A stretch of 64,000 nt of DNA from Megascapheus bottae (GCA_024803745.1 JANJXV010000013.1:2604001-2668000), one strand, 5' to 3'; counted from the stretch's first letter, positions 11,783 to 25,229 are shown. Notes: generated from the letters alone by a model not told the origin. Numbers and translations are program-made.

Positions 11783-13988
11783 TATTCAGATATGTATATC
11801 CAATAGCATTATCTTAAGAAGTCAGGTATTGAAAGAATTAAACATTAAGAGTATCTATGAGAAACATCATAGTACCTCTCTTTCTATTCAAATCCTAAGC
11901 ATTATTATCTTCTAACAATGCTTCAATCAATATTTTAAAAAGTTTTAAACTTTAGTGCATAGTGTACATATTTTTTACCTAGACTATAAATTAAATGATA
12001 CAATAACCTCAAAATTAAATGATAAAACACAGTATAATACATTCCACAGGTGAGGTCACCTAATAGAGAAGAGCAATGTAATTTCAAATTCTAATTCATA
12101 TCATTCTTTATGTACCTATGCAATATTAAGGTGCTCACAAAAAATATGGAGAATTCAGTTATTTTAAATAAAGTTCCTAAACATTTTAACTGTATTAAGA
12201 AATGCTATGTAAGCATTTCAGAAAATGTTGCAAGATATAATAGATTTTAATCTGTCAGGAAGTTTTGGAAGAACATAAAATATATCCTTTAAGGTTTAAA
12301 AATAAACAAGATAAGCCTTCAGTCTAAAGCAAAACATTAGATTATATTCCATTATGTAGTATTCAAGACAGAAGCACATTTCAAAAGAGATGAAGCTTAA
12401 AGATGTCAAGAATTAACAGCAAATTCACAATATTCTTTAACTACATACTTTATCCATTTTGACATATCCAACTCAGAGTTTTATTACTGAAGTGTTAACT
12501 CAACCCATAATATGCCTGAAATACATATGTAATTTTTGAGGCAGTTTTTAAGTTTCCTAAACTAATCCTAAATATCAAAGCAAATTCCACAGCAATTCTA
12601 CAAAACATAATCCATCAGATCAACTTTTTTCAGAACCTCAAACCAAGCACAGTGAAGACTAGTTCTTAACAGCCCCCCTAGGGATAAACTAGATGTCACC
12701 AGTGTTTCCTGCTGAGTTACTATGATCCTGGTTCTTTATGGTACAAATTTTTTTAGCAACCCTGGAAACAACTTCAAAGCTTTGTCAGGACTACACAATG
12801 ATGTGATTAAGATTTAAGGAAGCTTCCCTCCTCTTGCTAGGTGACAGGAACTAGGTGGCAAAGCAAGCTTAACTCTGGAAAGAGGGTGGGACAGTGGATG
12901 AACGGGATGGATTACAAAAAGAACACAAAAATTGGGAATTAAACTACTATAAGAATGAAGACATTCTTGTGGATATAAAGGTATCTTCATTTATATCTAC
13001 TGTATATCTTGAAAATGTGGAGGTTACATAGCTAGCATGTATGTCTCACTTCATTATTTAGTACTTTTTGCAAACTGACTACAAATGTATAGAATGGTAG
13101 AGAAAATTTTTCATTATGAAATAAGACTTAGGAGAGTAAAAGGTAAAAAGATCCCTACTTGCTATTTTGAAAAAATACAATGGTTACTTCTCTACAATGT
13201 GTTTCTTCCACTTTTTCTGATGCTAGTATGCACTAAGAAAAGACAGAACTATATACTGCTCTTTGAAAACTTTCAACCTCAAATCTCTTCTTATGGCCTC
13301 TCCTATGCCCATGAACCCCACAGCTAAACAAAAGAAAAAAAAAAAAAGAAAAAAAAAAACCTTCCAATTTTACGCAACAACCACCTTGCCCCAGAATGAG
13401 GACTCACATTTCCATTTACCTGTGGACCTCCACCAATGTATCATCAATTTCTTTGTCAATTAAAGCCCTAATTATAAATTTTTCCTGTTAACATAAAAAC
13501 AGGAATATACTTCATTTTGCACTAATAATAATTTAAACATATGTATAATTTCAATCTTTATAAAGCACCTAAATGTATTAGTGATATTGATATTTTGAGA
13601 TCAACTGTGATATATGATATTGATGTATTAATGATCTTGATATCTAATAAAATCTCAATACAAATGTGCAATAAGCAAAGCACAGTTACTCAAAACAAAA
13701 AGACAACATTAAGAAACGAGGCAAAAAGCTGCAAAAATAACACTCCAAAGAAATTTTAAAAATCTGCTTTTAAAACTGCCACTAACTTTTGAATAATACT
13801 AAAAAATTAAAATTCAAAACTTTTTAACCGGACACAGCCAGTTCAGTTGTGATGCATACACATACACAACTCTCAATAGAAAGAGCTATAGAACTATCTC
13901 TCAGCATTATTAACTGCATCACTAGAGTCAACAACAAAAATTATATCATATTTCAAATATATAATAATCAAATCAAGAACAGATCACT
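11783..13988. other. Intron 3, no recognised feature
   Basis: About 2.2 kb with no recognisable SINE or L1 and several short A-runs. Coding is not supported. Confidence 0.45.
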
Positions 13989-14186
13989 GGGGTTGGAGTG
14001 TGGCTTTTTTAGTAAAGTATATGATTAGCATGCACAGAGCCCTGGGTTCGATTCCTCAGTACCACATACACAGAAAAGACTGGAAGTGGTGCTACAGTTC
14101 AAGTGCTAGAGTGCTTGCTTCAAGAAAGCTCGAGGACAGTATCAAGACCCTGAGTTCAAGCCCCAAAACTAGCAAAAAAAAAAAAT
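13989..14186 (+). mobile_element. ID-like dimeric SINE, intron 3
   Basis: Head with GCATGCACAGAGCCCTGGGT, linker and second module ending TTCAAGCCCCAAAACTAGC plus an A tail. Moderately diverged. Confidence 0.88.
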
Positions 14187-14367
14187 CACCTTTTCTTCGG
14201 TGACAATATGACAATATGACAGCAGTTATAAACAAAATAAACAGAACTTGATTTAAACTTTTATTGTCTTTAAAACAACAAGAGCACTTCAACTAACACA
14301 ATAGGTTTTAACTGGGTCACAGCAACATGAACCAAAATCCAAGGAAGAAAACAATGCAAAAGCCCAT

Positions 14368-14556
14368 TGTATTTGGTTATTTGAAATTGGATAGGAAACA
14401 GGGGAAAACAAGATGAGGGGTAGGGGTGGGGGGGAGGGAAATGGGGACCAAGACATGTGAAAGGGTATCAATGTATGGGAATTAATGCACCATCTATCTG
14501 GCAAATATCATGTAACCCTTCTATTAATTACAATAAAAATATATGAAAAAAAAAGA
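14368..14556 (+). mobile_element. L1 3' end fragment, intron 3
   Basis: Last about 190 bp of an L1 3' UTR: a GGGGAAAACAAGATGAGG purine segment, GGTATCAATGTATGGGAATT, CTATCTGGCAAAT and a final ACAATAAAAATA plus A tail. Confidence 0.78.
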
Positions 14557-14822
14557 AATAAGAACAAGGGAGCAGAGGTAAATTAGGGGAGGAGGGAATA
14601 ACAGAAAATGAGAACGGGGGTAACACTGTTCAAAAATAAATGCACTCATGGAAGTGGTACTGTGGCTCAAGTAGTAGAGCACTAGCCTTGAGCTAAAGCG
14701 CTCAGGGACATTGTCCTGAGTTCAAGCCCCATAACAGACAGAAAAAAAAAATGTACTCATTATCTAACTTATCTAACTGTATCCCTCTATACATCATCTT
14801 TGCAATGAAATTTAAATTAAAA
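14557..14822 (+). mobile_element. Second L1 3' end, split by a SINE fragment, intron 3
   Basis: The 3' UTR variant with GTAACACTGTTCAAAAATAA and CCCTCTATACATCATC. A partial ID-like SINE (14649-14751) interrupts it. AATGCACTCAT and AATGTACTCAT on either side look like its target duplication. Confidence 0.72.
14649..14751 (+). mobile_element. ID-like module (partial SINE), intron 3
   Basis: The right half only: GGAAGTGGTACTGTGGCTCA to TTCAAGCCCCATAACAGACA and an A tail, inserted in an L1 3' end. Confidence 0.8.
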
Positions 14823-15261
14823 AGAGATAACAAAAAGTTGTAAATTTTTTTCATATCAAAAGTGGAAATAAACTAACAACCAAAATCTATGTGAACATCA
14901 CATTTCTAGGAAGCCTCTCCCTTTGCTCTAAAAAGTTTCATTTTTAATATAAATTATAAACTTTCACTTTGGTATTAAGTACTTAAACTGAGATGAATAT
15001 TATAGAAAAAAGAAAGACAAAACAACAACAATTTGAAACACCCAAAAGCAGAGTCTCTAAAATATACCTTCTCTGATTTCTATAATTTGAGAGATGGTAA
15101 AATATTAATGCTAAGAAGCTAGATGCCAAATTAATCATGTATATTTTTGTCTACAGAGAAAGCACTGAATTTTTTAAATATTTAAAATTGAATAAAAAAG
15201 AATTTCAAATCTTCAGTAATGCAAAAGAAGAAGGAATATAGAAATAAAACAAAGCAATTAA

Positions 15262-15333
15262 TACCATGGCATATGTGCTTACCTAGCAAGCACAAGGCCC
15301 TGAGTTCAATCCCCAATAGTAAGAAAAATAATA
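15262..15333 (+). mobile_element. ID monomer, intron 3
   Basis: GTGCTTACCTAGCAAGCACA and GAGTTCAATCCCC, a classic tRNA-like ID monomer with an A-rich tail. Confidence 0.78.
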
Positions 15334-15757
15334 AAACTCAAACTAATCAGAGCAAATAACAAACCTAACCTAGCCCCATCCATAAATAATTCAAACATTA
15401 AAGGGAAAATTAATCTAAGTAAAAGCCAAAACCTCAAAGAGATGATCAAAAGAAAAAGATACAACTACATGCTGTTAGAAAAAAAAAAAAAAACTTGAAA
15501 TTAATTGGAATGCAAAATACAGACTCTACAAAGAAGCAAAGAAGACCACCCATGAAAAGACTGAAGTAATTATATTAGTATGAAATAAATACAGACTAAA
15601 CAAAGGATACTGGGCAACAAAAAATACTTCTTATTGATAAAAGGCTCAATTCATCATGAAATGACAACCATAAGAATGCTTATCTCAAAAAAATTAACTC
15701 TCACAGAAATTGAGACACTTAAAGAAATAAATATGCAGGTCTAAAAACACAGTTGGA

Positions 15758-15965
15758 TAGCCAGACAAGGTGGTTCATGCCCATAATTCTATCTACTCAG
15801 GAGGCTGAGATCTGAGGATCGCGGTTCAAAGCCAGCTTGGGCACGAAAGACTAATTAATCACTAGAAAACTGGAAGTGGAACTCTGGCTTGAAGAACTCA
15901 AGGATAGAGCCCAGGCCCAGAGTTCAAGCCCCATGACCAACTAAATAAATAAATACATAAATATA
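15758..15965 (+). mobile_element. B1/ID composite SINE, intron 3
   Basis: B1-like head (TACTCAGGAGGCTGAGATCT), shortened ID-like module and an (AAAT)n tail. Followed within 20 bp by a minus SINE sharing the ID module. Confidence 0.9.
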
Positions 15966-15982
15966 AAAACACAGTTGAAGAT

Positions 15983-16180
15983 GCTTTTTCTTTTTAACAG
16001 TCTTGGGGCTTGAACTCAGAGCCTAAGCACTGTCCTTGGGCTTTCCTCAAAGCTAGCACTCTACCACGGGAGTCAGAGCACCAGATCCAGCTTTTCTATG
16101 TATGTGATACCAATGAATCGAACCCAGGTCTTCATGCATGCTAGGCAAGCACTCTACCAGTAGGCCAAACTCCTGGTCCT
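15983..16180 (-). mobile_element. ID-like dimeric SINE (minus), intron 3
   Basis: Mirror of the family with GGGCTTGAACTCAGAGCCTA at the tail side and CTAGGCAAGCACTCTACCAG at the head. Confidence 0.92.
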
Positions 16181-16565
16181 GACAATTGGAGCTTTTATAC
16201 TTTTCCCTTAGCAATGATAGACAAAACAAAACAAAAAAAAGGTATAAAGATATAGATCATCAAGATATACACAGCAATGTATATATTATACTGATAAGCT
16301 CAATTGAAACTTCTTTCAAAAATTATCTAAAGATAATTTTTAAAGTTTTTTAAAATTTAAAAAAAGACACAGACAAGGGGTTTTCAAGGAAAAAGGGAAA
16401 AAAACAGCATATAGGCTGGCAAGGAAGAAATAAAACTTCTATTTGAAAGAAACAATCGTGCATGTCTAAGATTACAAATATACCAACAAGATACATGTAC
16501 GAGAGCAACATAGAAAAATCAATGGTGTTGATATGCACTGGCAATAAGCACATGGAAAAATATTA

Positions 16566-17150
16566 AATGAAGTAAGGAAAGCCAAAGGAACATAGCCTCC
16601 ATGGTTTTCCTCATTTGTAACAATTAGTATGTGTCTAAGATTTTCCTAGCAGTGGAGGGTAATAGCTCAAAAGCTATGTACATATGGCCATATACGATGA
16701 GGCTAAGCAAAATGATCTCCAGGATAGGGAGGTTTTTGCTGTTTTTTTTTTTAATGTATACTATGCGAATGAAGTTATTTATTCACTCTTTTGGGTTTTT
16801 TTTTTCAATTTTTTTCCTCCTTAGTTTTTATCCCCTGTTGCTGCAATATCTGACTTCAGTACAAGGTATACTATATATACATTCATTTGTTAATTTGAAT
16901 CAGGGAAGAGAAAGGGAAAAACAAAATGATGAGACAAAGGACAAAGGGTGAACCAGTGTAACAGCAATATTCACAGGACAGCATGTTGGAAATGAATTTT
17001 ACAACTTGGGAGGAGGTGAAGGAAGGGAAAGTGGGAGAAAAACACTGGAAGTGGTAATAATGTTCAAGAAGTACTGTATTTATTGCCTTACAAATGTACC
17101 TGTAGCCCCTCTATACATCATCCTGACAACAAATTTTTTCAAGTTAAGAA
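16566..17150 (+). mobile_element. L1 3' end fragment, intron 3
   Basis: Contains the family 3' UTR landmarks seen in other copies (AAAGGAACATAG, GGCCATATACGATGAGG, then a purine-rich segment and GTAATAATGTTCAAGAAGTA). No ORF2 remains. Confidence 0.8.
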
Positions 17151-17219
17151 CTTAAAAGAACTTAAAATCATCAGCATTTTAATAAGAAAATCAAGAAATA
17201 CATAAACAAACAAACCCTA

Positions 17220-17310
17220 ATAGTATATCCCAAGAGTAGGGCACTTTCCTAACTTTGTTAATAGGCTCAAGGCTCTGGGGTCTGATATCTGGCACCATCA
17301 GAAGAAAAAG
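17220..17310 (+). mobile_element. Diverged ID-like monomer, intron 3
   Basis: AGAGTAGGGCACTTTCCTAA and AAGGCTCTGGGGTCTGATAT keep the ID-like spacing. Weak. Confidence 0.45.
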
Positions 17311-17479
17311 AAAAAAGAAAACCCTACAATAAATAAATGTGATCATCCACACAGGGGCACAATTATACAAAATAAACAAGTTGAGAAATAACCATAATAA
17401 ACAATTTTATCAAATCAAAATTTCGTCAACTGCATATAAACATAAAAATCTCTTAAAATGTGTAATTTAAAGTGAAAAA

Positions 17480-17674
17480 AAAATTTTTTTCCCAGTCCTG
17501 GGCTTTGAACCCTGAGCACTACTATCCTTGGGCTTTCCTAAGGCTAGCGCTCTACCACTGGAGCCACAGCACCATTTCCACCCTTTTTCTATATATGTGG
17601 TACCAAGAAATTGAACCCTGGTCTTCGTGCATGCTAGGCAAGCACTCTTACCACTAGGCCAAACTCCTGGCCCT
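17480..17674 (-). mobile_element. ID-like dimeric SINE (minus), intron 3
   Basis: T-run, CCCAGTCCTGGGCTTTGAAC, head mirrored by GCCAAACTCCTGGCCC. Flanked by TAAAGTGAAAAA on both sides. Confidence 0.94.
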
Positions 17675-18184
17675 AAAGTGAAAAATTTTAAAGTACAGAT
17701 TTTGAAAGACTGTGATATTACTAAAGACACACAATGAGAAGTTAAAATCACAAATATTGGCATCATGATAAAGAAAAATTTTAGTAAGCCCATCCTCCAA
17801 TCCAGGATGAATAATAAATATATTAAAAAGATCTGATGACCACAAACATCCTCACATCTTCAACTTGGAGTCATCAACCAACACACCTCTCTTTATCATT
17901 GGTCTCAGAATTATCTATAGTGCATTTTTTATAAAGAATGGTTCATTTCAATCAACTCAAGCCTTTAGACCAAGCCTGAACTTAAGTTTTTTATTCAATA
18001 AGAAAGTACTCTAACTACTGAGAAACACCTTTAGCCCTATTCTGTGCTGTTTAGTCTTGAAATAAAGTCTTACTTTCTATCCAAATCTGCACTTGAGTCC
18101 AATGTTCCCATCAGGTTTCCTGCTAGCAAGGATAACAAGTCAGGTGCAAACACATACAGTTCTTCATTGAGAAGGCTCATTAAC

Positions 18185-18285
18185 TTTTATGCCTGACTGA
18201 CCTCAAACTGCAATCCCAACAATCCCAGTCATACAAGAAGCTAGGAGGATTACAGGTATGAGCTACCAGCACTTGATACTACTTC
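18185..18285 (-). mobile_element. Old Alu/B1-like relic (minus), intron 3
   Basis: GACTGACCTCAAACTGCAAT and AGGATTACAGGTATGAGCTA show 7SL-type text in reverse. Confidence 0.6.
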
Positions 18286-18576
18286 CATTTCTTAAATAAG
18301 AAAGAAGCCAAAAATGTGTCACCATAAATTGTATAATCAGACTCTTCAGCCAGACAGTAAAGCTCTGGAGTCTGCATAAATCTACTCAGTTCTACTGCCC
18401 TCTTGGGTGTAGTGAGCTATGTTTCTGGCAAGACTAACTTAATTTTACAGAGGTTATGACATCCACTAGTTATTTGAATTTAACAATTGTAACAAATGTG
18501 AAAGTATCATGATAAATCCAAGTGAAAGATCACAAAAAGTTAAATAATATTACATTTATAAAAGTACAGTAAGAAT

Positions 18577-18682
18577 GGCTGCATGTGAGTTAGGGATGCA
18601 CCTCCCGTGGTAAGTGCTTGCTTAGCTTGAGTATGACCTTGGGGTCAATCCCCAGCACTGAAGAATAAATAAATAAAAGATT
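18577..18682 (+). mobile_element. ID monomer with (AAAT)n tail, intron 3
   Basis: AAGTGCTTGCTTAGCTTGAG and GGGTCAATCCCCAGCACTGA, then AATAAATAAATAAA. Confidence 0.75.
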
Positions 18683-19154
18683 AAAACAAACAAAAAAGAA
18701 TAGCTTCAGGTGGCTCAACTAAACACTTGGTTATCTGATAAGATCTGTGCATTCTCTTACTAAGAAATCAAAGATCTTAAATAAGTATCTTTATAAAGTG
18801 AAAAGTTGAACACATGGCTTCATTTTTATTTTCTAGAACAAAACTTGGTAAGTTTCTCAGTGACAAAAATAGTAATTCAAGAAACAAAATATTCTTTAGC
18901 AAAAGCTTTTTACTTAAGACTGTTTATCTGAAGATTTTTATACCAGTTTTCAGCATTGTAAAGAAATCGTATTAATTCCAATAGAAAATTTAAGGTTAAT
19001 AACAAAATAGATTAATTGTCTTAAAAAATAATATACCTTAGAAATAATGTGTATACATATATTACTGTTAAATGGCAATTCATTTGCACTACTTAAAAAT
19101 AACAAAAAGCAAATATTCAGAAACTAAACATAAGTAATAATAACAATAATAACA

Positions 19155-19360
19155 AGCAGGTACTAGTGGTTCATGCATGTAATCTAAAGGAAATGAAATC
19201 TGATGATCCTACTTTGAAACTAACCTGGGCAAAAAATGTCAATGGGACTCTTCCAAAAAGCCTAACGTAATGCAGTGGCTCAAGTGGCAGAATGTTAACC
19301 TTAAGCACAAAAGCTCAGGGACAGCAGCCCTGAGTTCAAGCATGAATAATAACAGCATTA
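19155..19360 (+). mobile_element. B1/ID composite SINE (diverged), intron 3
   Basis: GTTCATGCATGTAATCTAAA head, GTGGCTCAAGTGGCAGAATG module, CCTGAGTTCAAGCATG end. Confidence 0.8.
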
Positions 19361-19373
19361 AAAATAATAATGC

Positions 19374-19592
19374 TGTGAGCCAGTAGTTCATGTCTATAAT
19401 CCCAATTACACAGGAGTTTGTGATCTGGAGGATTACACTTCAAGGCCAGCTTATATAGAAAATATCATTGGAGTCCATCTCCAAATAACCAACACAAAAG
19501 CAGGGCAGGAGGCACAGCTGGTGTGTTGAAGAATCAGTCAAAACATGTCCAAGGCCCTGAGTTCAATCCTAGTATTATCAAAATAACAACCA
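19374..19592 (+). mobile_element. B1/ID composite SINE (diverged), intron 3
   Basis: AGTTCATGTCTATAATCCCA head and CCAAGGCCCTGAGTTCAATC end. Immediately follows another copy in the same direction and precedes the L1 at 19712. Confidence 0.78.
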
Positions 19593-19711
19593 CAAGATCA
19601 ATAATGACAGAGGCCATTCAATGAGCCTGAAACAAATACATATTTAAATAGCCCTAAAAACATATCCCTAACTTTCTTCTATATGGTTATGGTACTCTAG
19701 CTATTAAAAAA

Positions 19712-22272
19712 AGTCTTCCTGGGACTCCAATAAACAAGATTAGAGATCCTACAGGAACAATCACGACTGACACTCAAGAAATTCAGTCCATTATGAATAA
19801 GTATTTCCAGGGCTTATACTCAAAAAAAAACAGGAAAATTTAATAAAAATGGATGATTTCTTAAATAAATATAGGCTACCCACATTGAATTAAGAAGAGA
19901 AAAGCAAACTGAACAAACCAATTTCATACAATGAGATAGAGGAAGCAATCAGTGACATGCCAGTCAAAAGGAGCCCAAGTCCAGACGGTTTCACTATGGA
20001 ATTCTACAAGACTTTTAAAGATGAATTAATACCTATATTCTTGAAACTCTTCCGAGAAACAGAAGCAGAAGGAGCCATACCAAATTCATTTTATGAAACT
20101 AATGTCACACTTATCCCCAAACCAGGGAAAGACCCAACATAAAAAGAGAACTACAGGGGCCGGGAGTTTGGCCTAGTGGTTAAAGTGCTTGCCTAGCATG
20201 CATGAAGACCCGGGTTCAATTCCTCGGTACCACATATAGAAAAAAGCCGGAAGTGGTGCTGAGGCTCAAGCAGTAGAGCTCTAAGCTCAAGCCCAGGACT
20301 GGCAAAAAAAAAAAAAAAGAGAGAGAGAGAACTACAGACCTATTTCTATAATGAACACAGATGTAAAGTTCCTCAATAAAACACTAGCCAACAGAATCCA
20401 GAAACAAATTTTAAAAAGTATACACTACGATCAAGCAGGCTTCATCCCACAGATGTAAGGCTGGTTTAACATTATAAATCAATTAATGTAACACATCATT
20501 TCAATAGAGCTAAAGTTAACAATCATATGATAATTTCTCAACGCTGAGAAGGCATTTGACAAAATACAACATCCATTCATGTTGAAAGTCCTAGAAAAAA
20601 ATAAGAATAGGAGATACATTCCTTAAAAATAATTAAAGCCATATATGAAAAACCTACAGCAGTATCATACTAAATGGAGAAAAACTAGAACCATCTACCT
20701 TAAAATCAAGAACTACACAGGGATTCCCTCTCTCTCCACTTCTCTTTAATATAGTGCTGGAAACCTTAGCCAGAGTAATAAGGCAAGAGAAGGACATCGA
20801 AGGAATCCACATAGAAAAAGAAGAAATTAAACTATTCCTATTGGCAGATGATATGATTCTATAACTGAACGACCCAATAAACTCCACTTCCAAACTCCTG
20901 GAACTAATTAAACGACTTTAGCAAAGTGGCAAAATACAAAATCAACCTGCAAAAGTCAGTAGCCTTCTAGTACACCAACAATACACAAACAGAAGAAGAA
21001 ATCAAGAAAATGATCCCATTTGCAATAGCCCCCAAAAGAATAAAATATTTAGGAATTAACTTAACCAAAGATGTAAAGGAATTATTTAATGGAAACTATA
21101 AAAGCCTAACGAAAGAAATCGAAGAGGATACTAGGAAAGACATCCCATGCTCATGGGTAGGGAGAACCAATATAGTGAAAATGGCCATACCGCCAAAATT
21201 TGATGCAATCCCCATCAAAAACCCAAAGACATTCTTTACTGAAAAAGAAGGTGTAATCCAAAGGTTCACATGGAACAACGAAAGACCTAGGATAGCAAGA
21301 AAGACCTAGAATAGCCAAAACAATTCTAGGCAAAAAGAGCAATGCAGGTGGGCAAGGGAACTAAAGAGAGACTTATCAAAAGAAGAGGTTAAAATGGCAG
21401 AAAAACATATAAGAAAAATGTTCCTCATCCATGGTCACAAAGGAAATGCAAATAAAAACAACCCAAAGATACCACCTTACCCCAATCAGAATGACAAATA
21501 TTCTAAACTCAGACAATGACAAATGCGTGGGGTTGTGGAGAAAGAGGAATCCTACTGCACTGCTGGTGGGAATGTAAACTAGTTCAGCCATTCTGGAAGG
21601 CAGTTTGGAGGTTTCTTAAAAAACTGAAAATAGACCTTCCCTACGATCCCACCATATCACTCCTGGGCATCTGCCCTGAGCATCATAACCCAGGATATGA
21701 TAAGGACACCTGCTCAGCCATGTTCATCTCTGCACAATAGCCAAGTGATGAAAACAACCCAAATGCCCTACTGCAGATGAATGGATATAAAAATCGTGGC
21801 ATATATATATATATATATATATATATGAATTCTACATAACCAACAGACAAGATAAAATAATGACATTTGCTGGGAAGTGGATGAAATTAGAGCAAACCAT
21901 GTTGAGTGAGGTAAGTCAAGACCAAAGGAACAAAAGGTACATGGTATCCTTAATATGTGGATATTAAATCCAAACAGTACAAGAGCGAGGACTCAATATT
22001 TAAGTACCCAAGGTTATGGACATGGTCTTGGAGATAAGTACATAACTACATAGACATAAAAATATATGATGGGATATATACTCTACAGACATAATGTTAC
22101 ATTATATAGATTGATATGTACCTATGACATACAAACCCTCGGCTTAATTTTAATTATGTTCTATAATCTCTGTGCTAGTGATTGTATATAGAGAATCCCT
22201 TCTGGAATACTTGTTTGTTAAACATGACATTTGAAATATGATGTAAAAATCAATGTTAATAAAATCTTTTTA
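19712..22272 (+). mobile_element. L1 ORF2/3' fragment with internal deletion, intron 3
   Basis: Same L1 family as the 30.8-35.1 kb copy but antisense to Tmem135. It begins within the ORF2 reverse transcriptase; [15 protein letters not shown] is at about 19970-20010. The LADD catalytic box near 20845 is followed almost at once by a stop. A SINE interrupts it at 20157-20326. At about 21350 it jumps from the KSNAGG region straight to the C-terminal WAREL region, losing about 620 bp relative to the other copy. It ends in a 3' UTR with AATAAAATC near 22258. An (AT)n tract sits at 21801-21826. Confidence 0.92.
20157..20326 (+). mobile_element. ID-like dimeric SINE inside L1, intron 3
   Basis: Young-looking copy (GGGCCGGGAGTTTGGCCTAG ... 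CCAGGACTGGC plus A-run) with about 40 bp missing in the second module. The L1 text AGAGAACTACAG is repeated on both sides. Confidence 0.95.
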
Positions 22273-22580
22273 ATATTTTTTATTTTATTTTAATTAATCT
22301 TTTTATTGTAGTTAATAAAAGGGTTACATGATAGATGGTGCATTAATTCACATACATTGATACCCTTTCATATATCTTGGTCCCCATTACCCCCCCCCAC
22401 CCCCCATCTTGTTTTCCTCCCTTCCTCCCTTCCCTATCCAATTTCAAATAACCAAATACAAATATATCCAATATATCAGATAACAAGGTGAGATACTGTA
22501 ACAATATGAGATAACCAAGGGACAGCAAAAGAGCTGAGAGATAACATAGTACCTTAAGGACAACAATCATTCATTATATG
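22268..22580 (-). mobile_element. L1 3' end fragment (minus), intron 3
   Basis: The reverse complement shows the L1 3' UTR landmarks (GATACCCTTTCATATATCTT on the plus strand is the mirror of the tail found at 14460). It lies directly after the plus-strand L1 at 19.7-22.3 kb, giving a tail-to-tail pair. Confidence 0.78.
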
Positions 22581-22642
22581 GCTTTTGTTTTTTATATCCT
22601 AGAGGTCCTTTCAATTAGCGTCTTTAAAAAAAAAATTTCCCT

Positions 22643-22932
22643 GGGCCAGGCTCAGTGGCTCACACCTGTAATCCTAGCTACTCAGGAGGTTGAAATCTGA
22701 GGATAGTAGTTCAAAGCCAGCCCAAGTACTAAAGAATATGAGATTCTTATCTTCATTACTCACTAGAAAACTAGAAAATAGGAAGTGGGGCTGTGGCTCA
22801 AGTCTTGAGCTGAAGAGCTCAGGGACAATGTCCAGGCGTAGTGGTAGGGCAGTATCCTGGAGCTGAAGAGGTCAGGGACAGAGCCCAGGCCCAGAGTTCA
22901 AGCCCCATGTCCCATAAAAAAAAAAAAAAACT
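22643..22932 (+). mobile_element. Long B1/ID/ID SINE, intron 3
   Basis: B1-like head followed by two ID-like modules: GAGCTGAAGAGCTCAGGGAC, then GAGCTGAAGAGGTCAGGGAC about 60 bp later. Ends TTCAAGCCCCATGTCCC and A-run. Confidence 0.92.
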
Positions 22933-22935
22933 TCT

Positions 22936-23021
22936 TGGCTGGCATAGTGCCTCACATGATAGAGAGCCTGCCTAGCAACTGAAGGCCCTGAGTACAAACT
23001 CCAGTACTGTCAAAAAGAAAA
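22936..23021 (+). mobile_element. ID-like monomer, intron 3
   Basis: GTGCCTCACATGATAGAGAG, GCCTGCCTAGCAACTGAAGG and a tail. Directly follows a SINE poly-A. Confidence 0.65.
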
Positions 23022-23306
23022 ATCTATCCTTAGAATTTGCCTGTGCCATGTATTAAGTGGGCCATACACAGAATCTTGTAATTTCTTAATAAACAGAAGC
23101 TACTATAATTCTGTAATAACAATATTTATATCCCCATATCCTATATACTTAATAAGTGTTTCTATAAAATTTTCAACCAAATATGTTGCAGAACTTAAAA
23201 AAAAGTCTAGAAATAATTCACAACCCTGGACTACAATAAATGATGAGCAATAAATAAATCTCCTGCTAGATATGCAGTTCTAGTCATGTAGATATGTAAA
23301 ATGTTA

Positions 23307-24063
<757 letters not shown>

Positions 24064-24285
24064 ATCCAGGCATTAGAGACTCATGCCTGTAATTCTGACT
24101 ACTCAGGAAGCTGAGATCTGAGGATCTCAGTTGGAAGCCAACCCAGGCAGAAAAGTTCTTGAGAATTTTCTCTTCCAATTAACCATCAAAAAGCCAGAAG
24201 TGGAGGTGTGGTAGAGTGCCAAGCCTTGATCAAAATAAACTGAGACTCTGACTCTGAGTTCAAGCTTGAGAACAGGCACCAAAGA
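24064..24285 (+). mobile_element. B1/ID composite SINE, intron 2
   Basis: GACTCATGCCTGTAATTCTG head, AACCATCAAAAAGCCAGAAG linker, TCTGAGTTCAAGCTTGAG end. Confidence 0.88.
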
Positions 24286-25012
24286 ACGAGACAATGGGTA
24301 TTAAAAACATTTTTTTAGACTTTTAACAACTCTATGAAACTTCAGGAGACTATCTTACACAGTAATTACCTTATAGAAATTCCAAGTCAATTTAAAGATG
24401 TGATCGCTCAACAGTGTAAAAACTTTATCAGCTGTTTTATGCATTACTTAAAAGTACATAAATACTAAAGAGCTAAAATTTAAAAAACTGTACAGCTACT
24501 TTGGACAACACACTGATGAGAACAATGTAAACTGAGTATTTTTAGCCTGAGAAAAGCACATCAGTTTATCTTAGCAATTATTGCTTAAATAAATTTAAAG
24601 TATCCTCTATACATGTTGCTTTTGTCAAAGCCTCAAGAAGTACAATGCAGCATAGATACCCTATATAAAAGGACAAATTTTCCATCCATAAAACAGACCA
24701 ACAGTTAATACACTGTCTAATACACATGAATGTGTACTTCAGATTCCCTTTGAAACTGGTTTGCTGCATTTCACTCCTAAACTATGTTGTACACTCTGCT
24801 TTGAACTGCTGATCTATGAAATTGACAAACTAAAAAATCCTGGTGATCATCTCTGAAAATATAGCAAGCCTCACAAAATGATCTATCAAATCAATTTTGC
24901 AATATAATCATACTAATAACTTCAAGTTTATATCTTCAAGCCTAGAACCATGAAGTTCCTGATTTCATTAACTTTCTCTGAGATAAATGACATTTCGTGA
25001 ATTTAAAAAAAA

Positions 25013-25229
25013 TAGAAGGTGGGTGTAATGGCTCACACTTGTAATGCTAGCTACTCAGAAGGCTGAGATCTGAGGATCTCAGTTCAAAGCCAACCTGGGC
25101 ACTAAAGGATGTGAGACTCTTATCTCAAATTAACCACTAGAAAATGGGAAATGGGGCTGTGGCTCCAGGGGTAGAGAGGTAGCCTTGAGCTGAAGAACTC
25201 AGGACCCAGAGTTAAAGCCAAACAACCCA

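Noticed and set aside
15262..18682. tRNA genes (A and B box-like text such as GTTCGATTCC in many places)
   Set aside because: These are tRNA-like heads of ID-like SINEs, repeated dozens of times with A tails. None forms an intact cloverleaf with a proper acceptor end.
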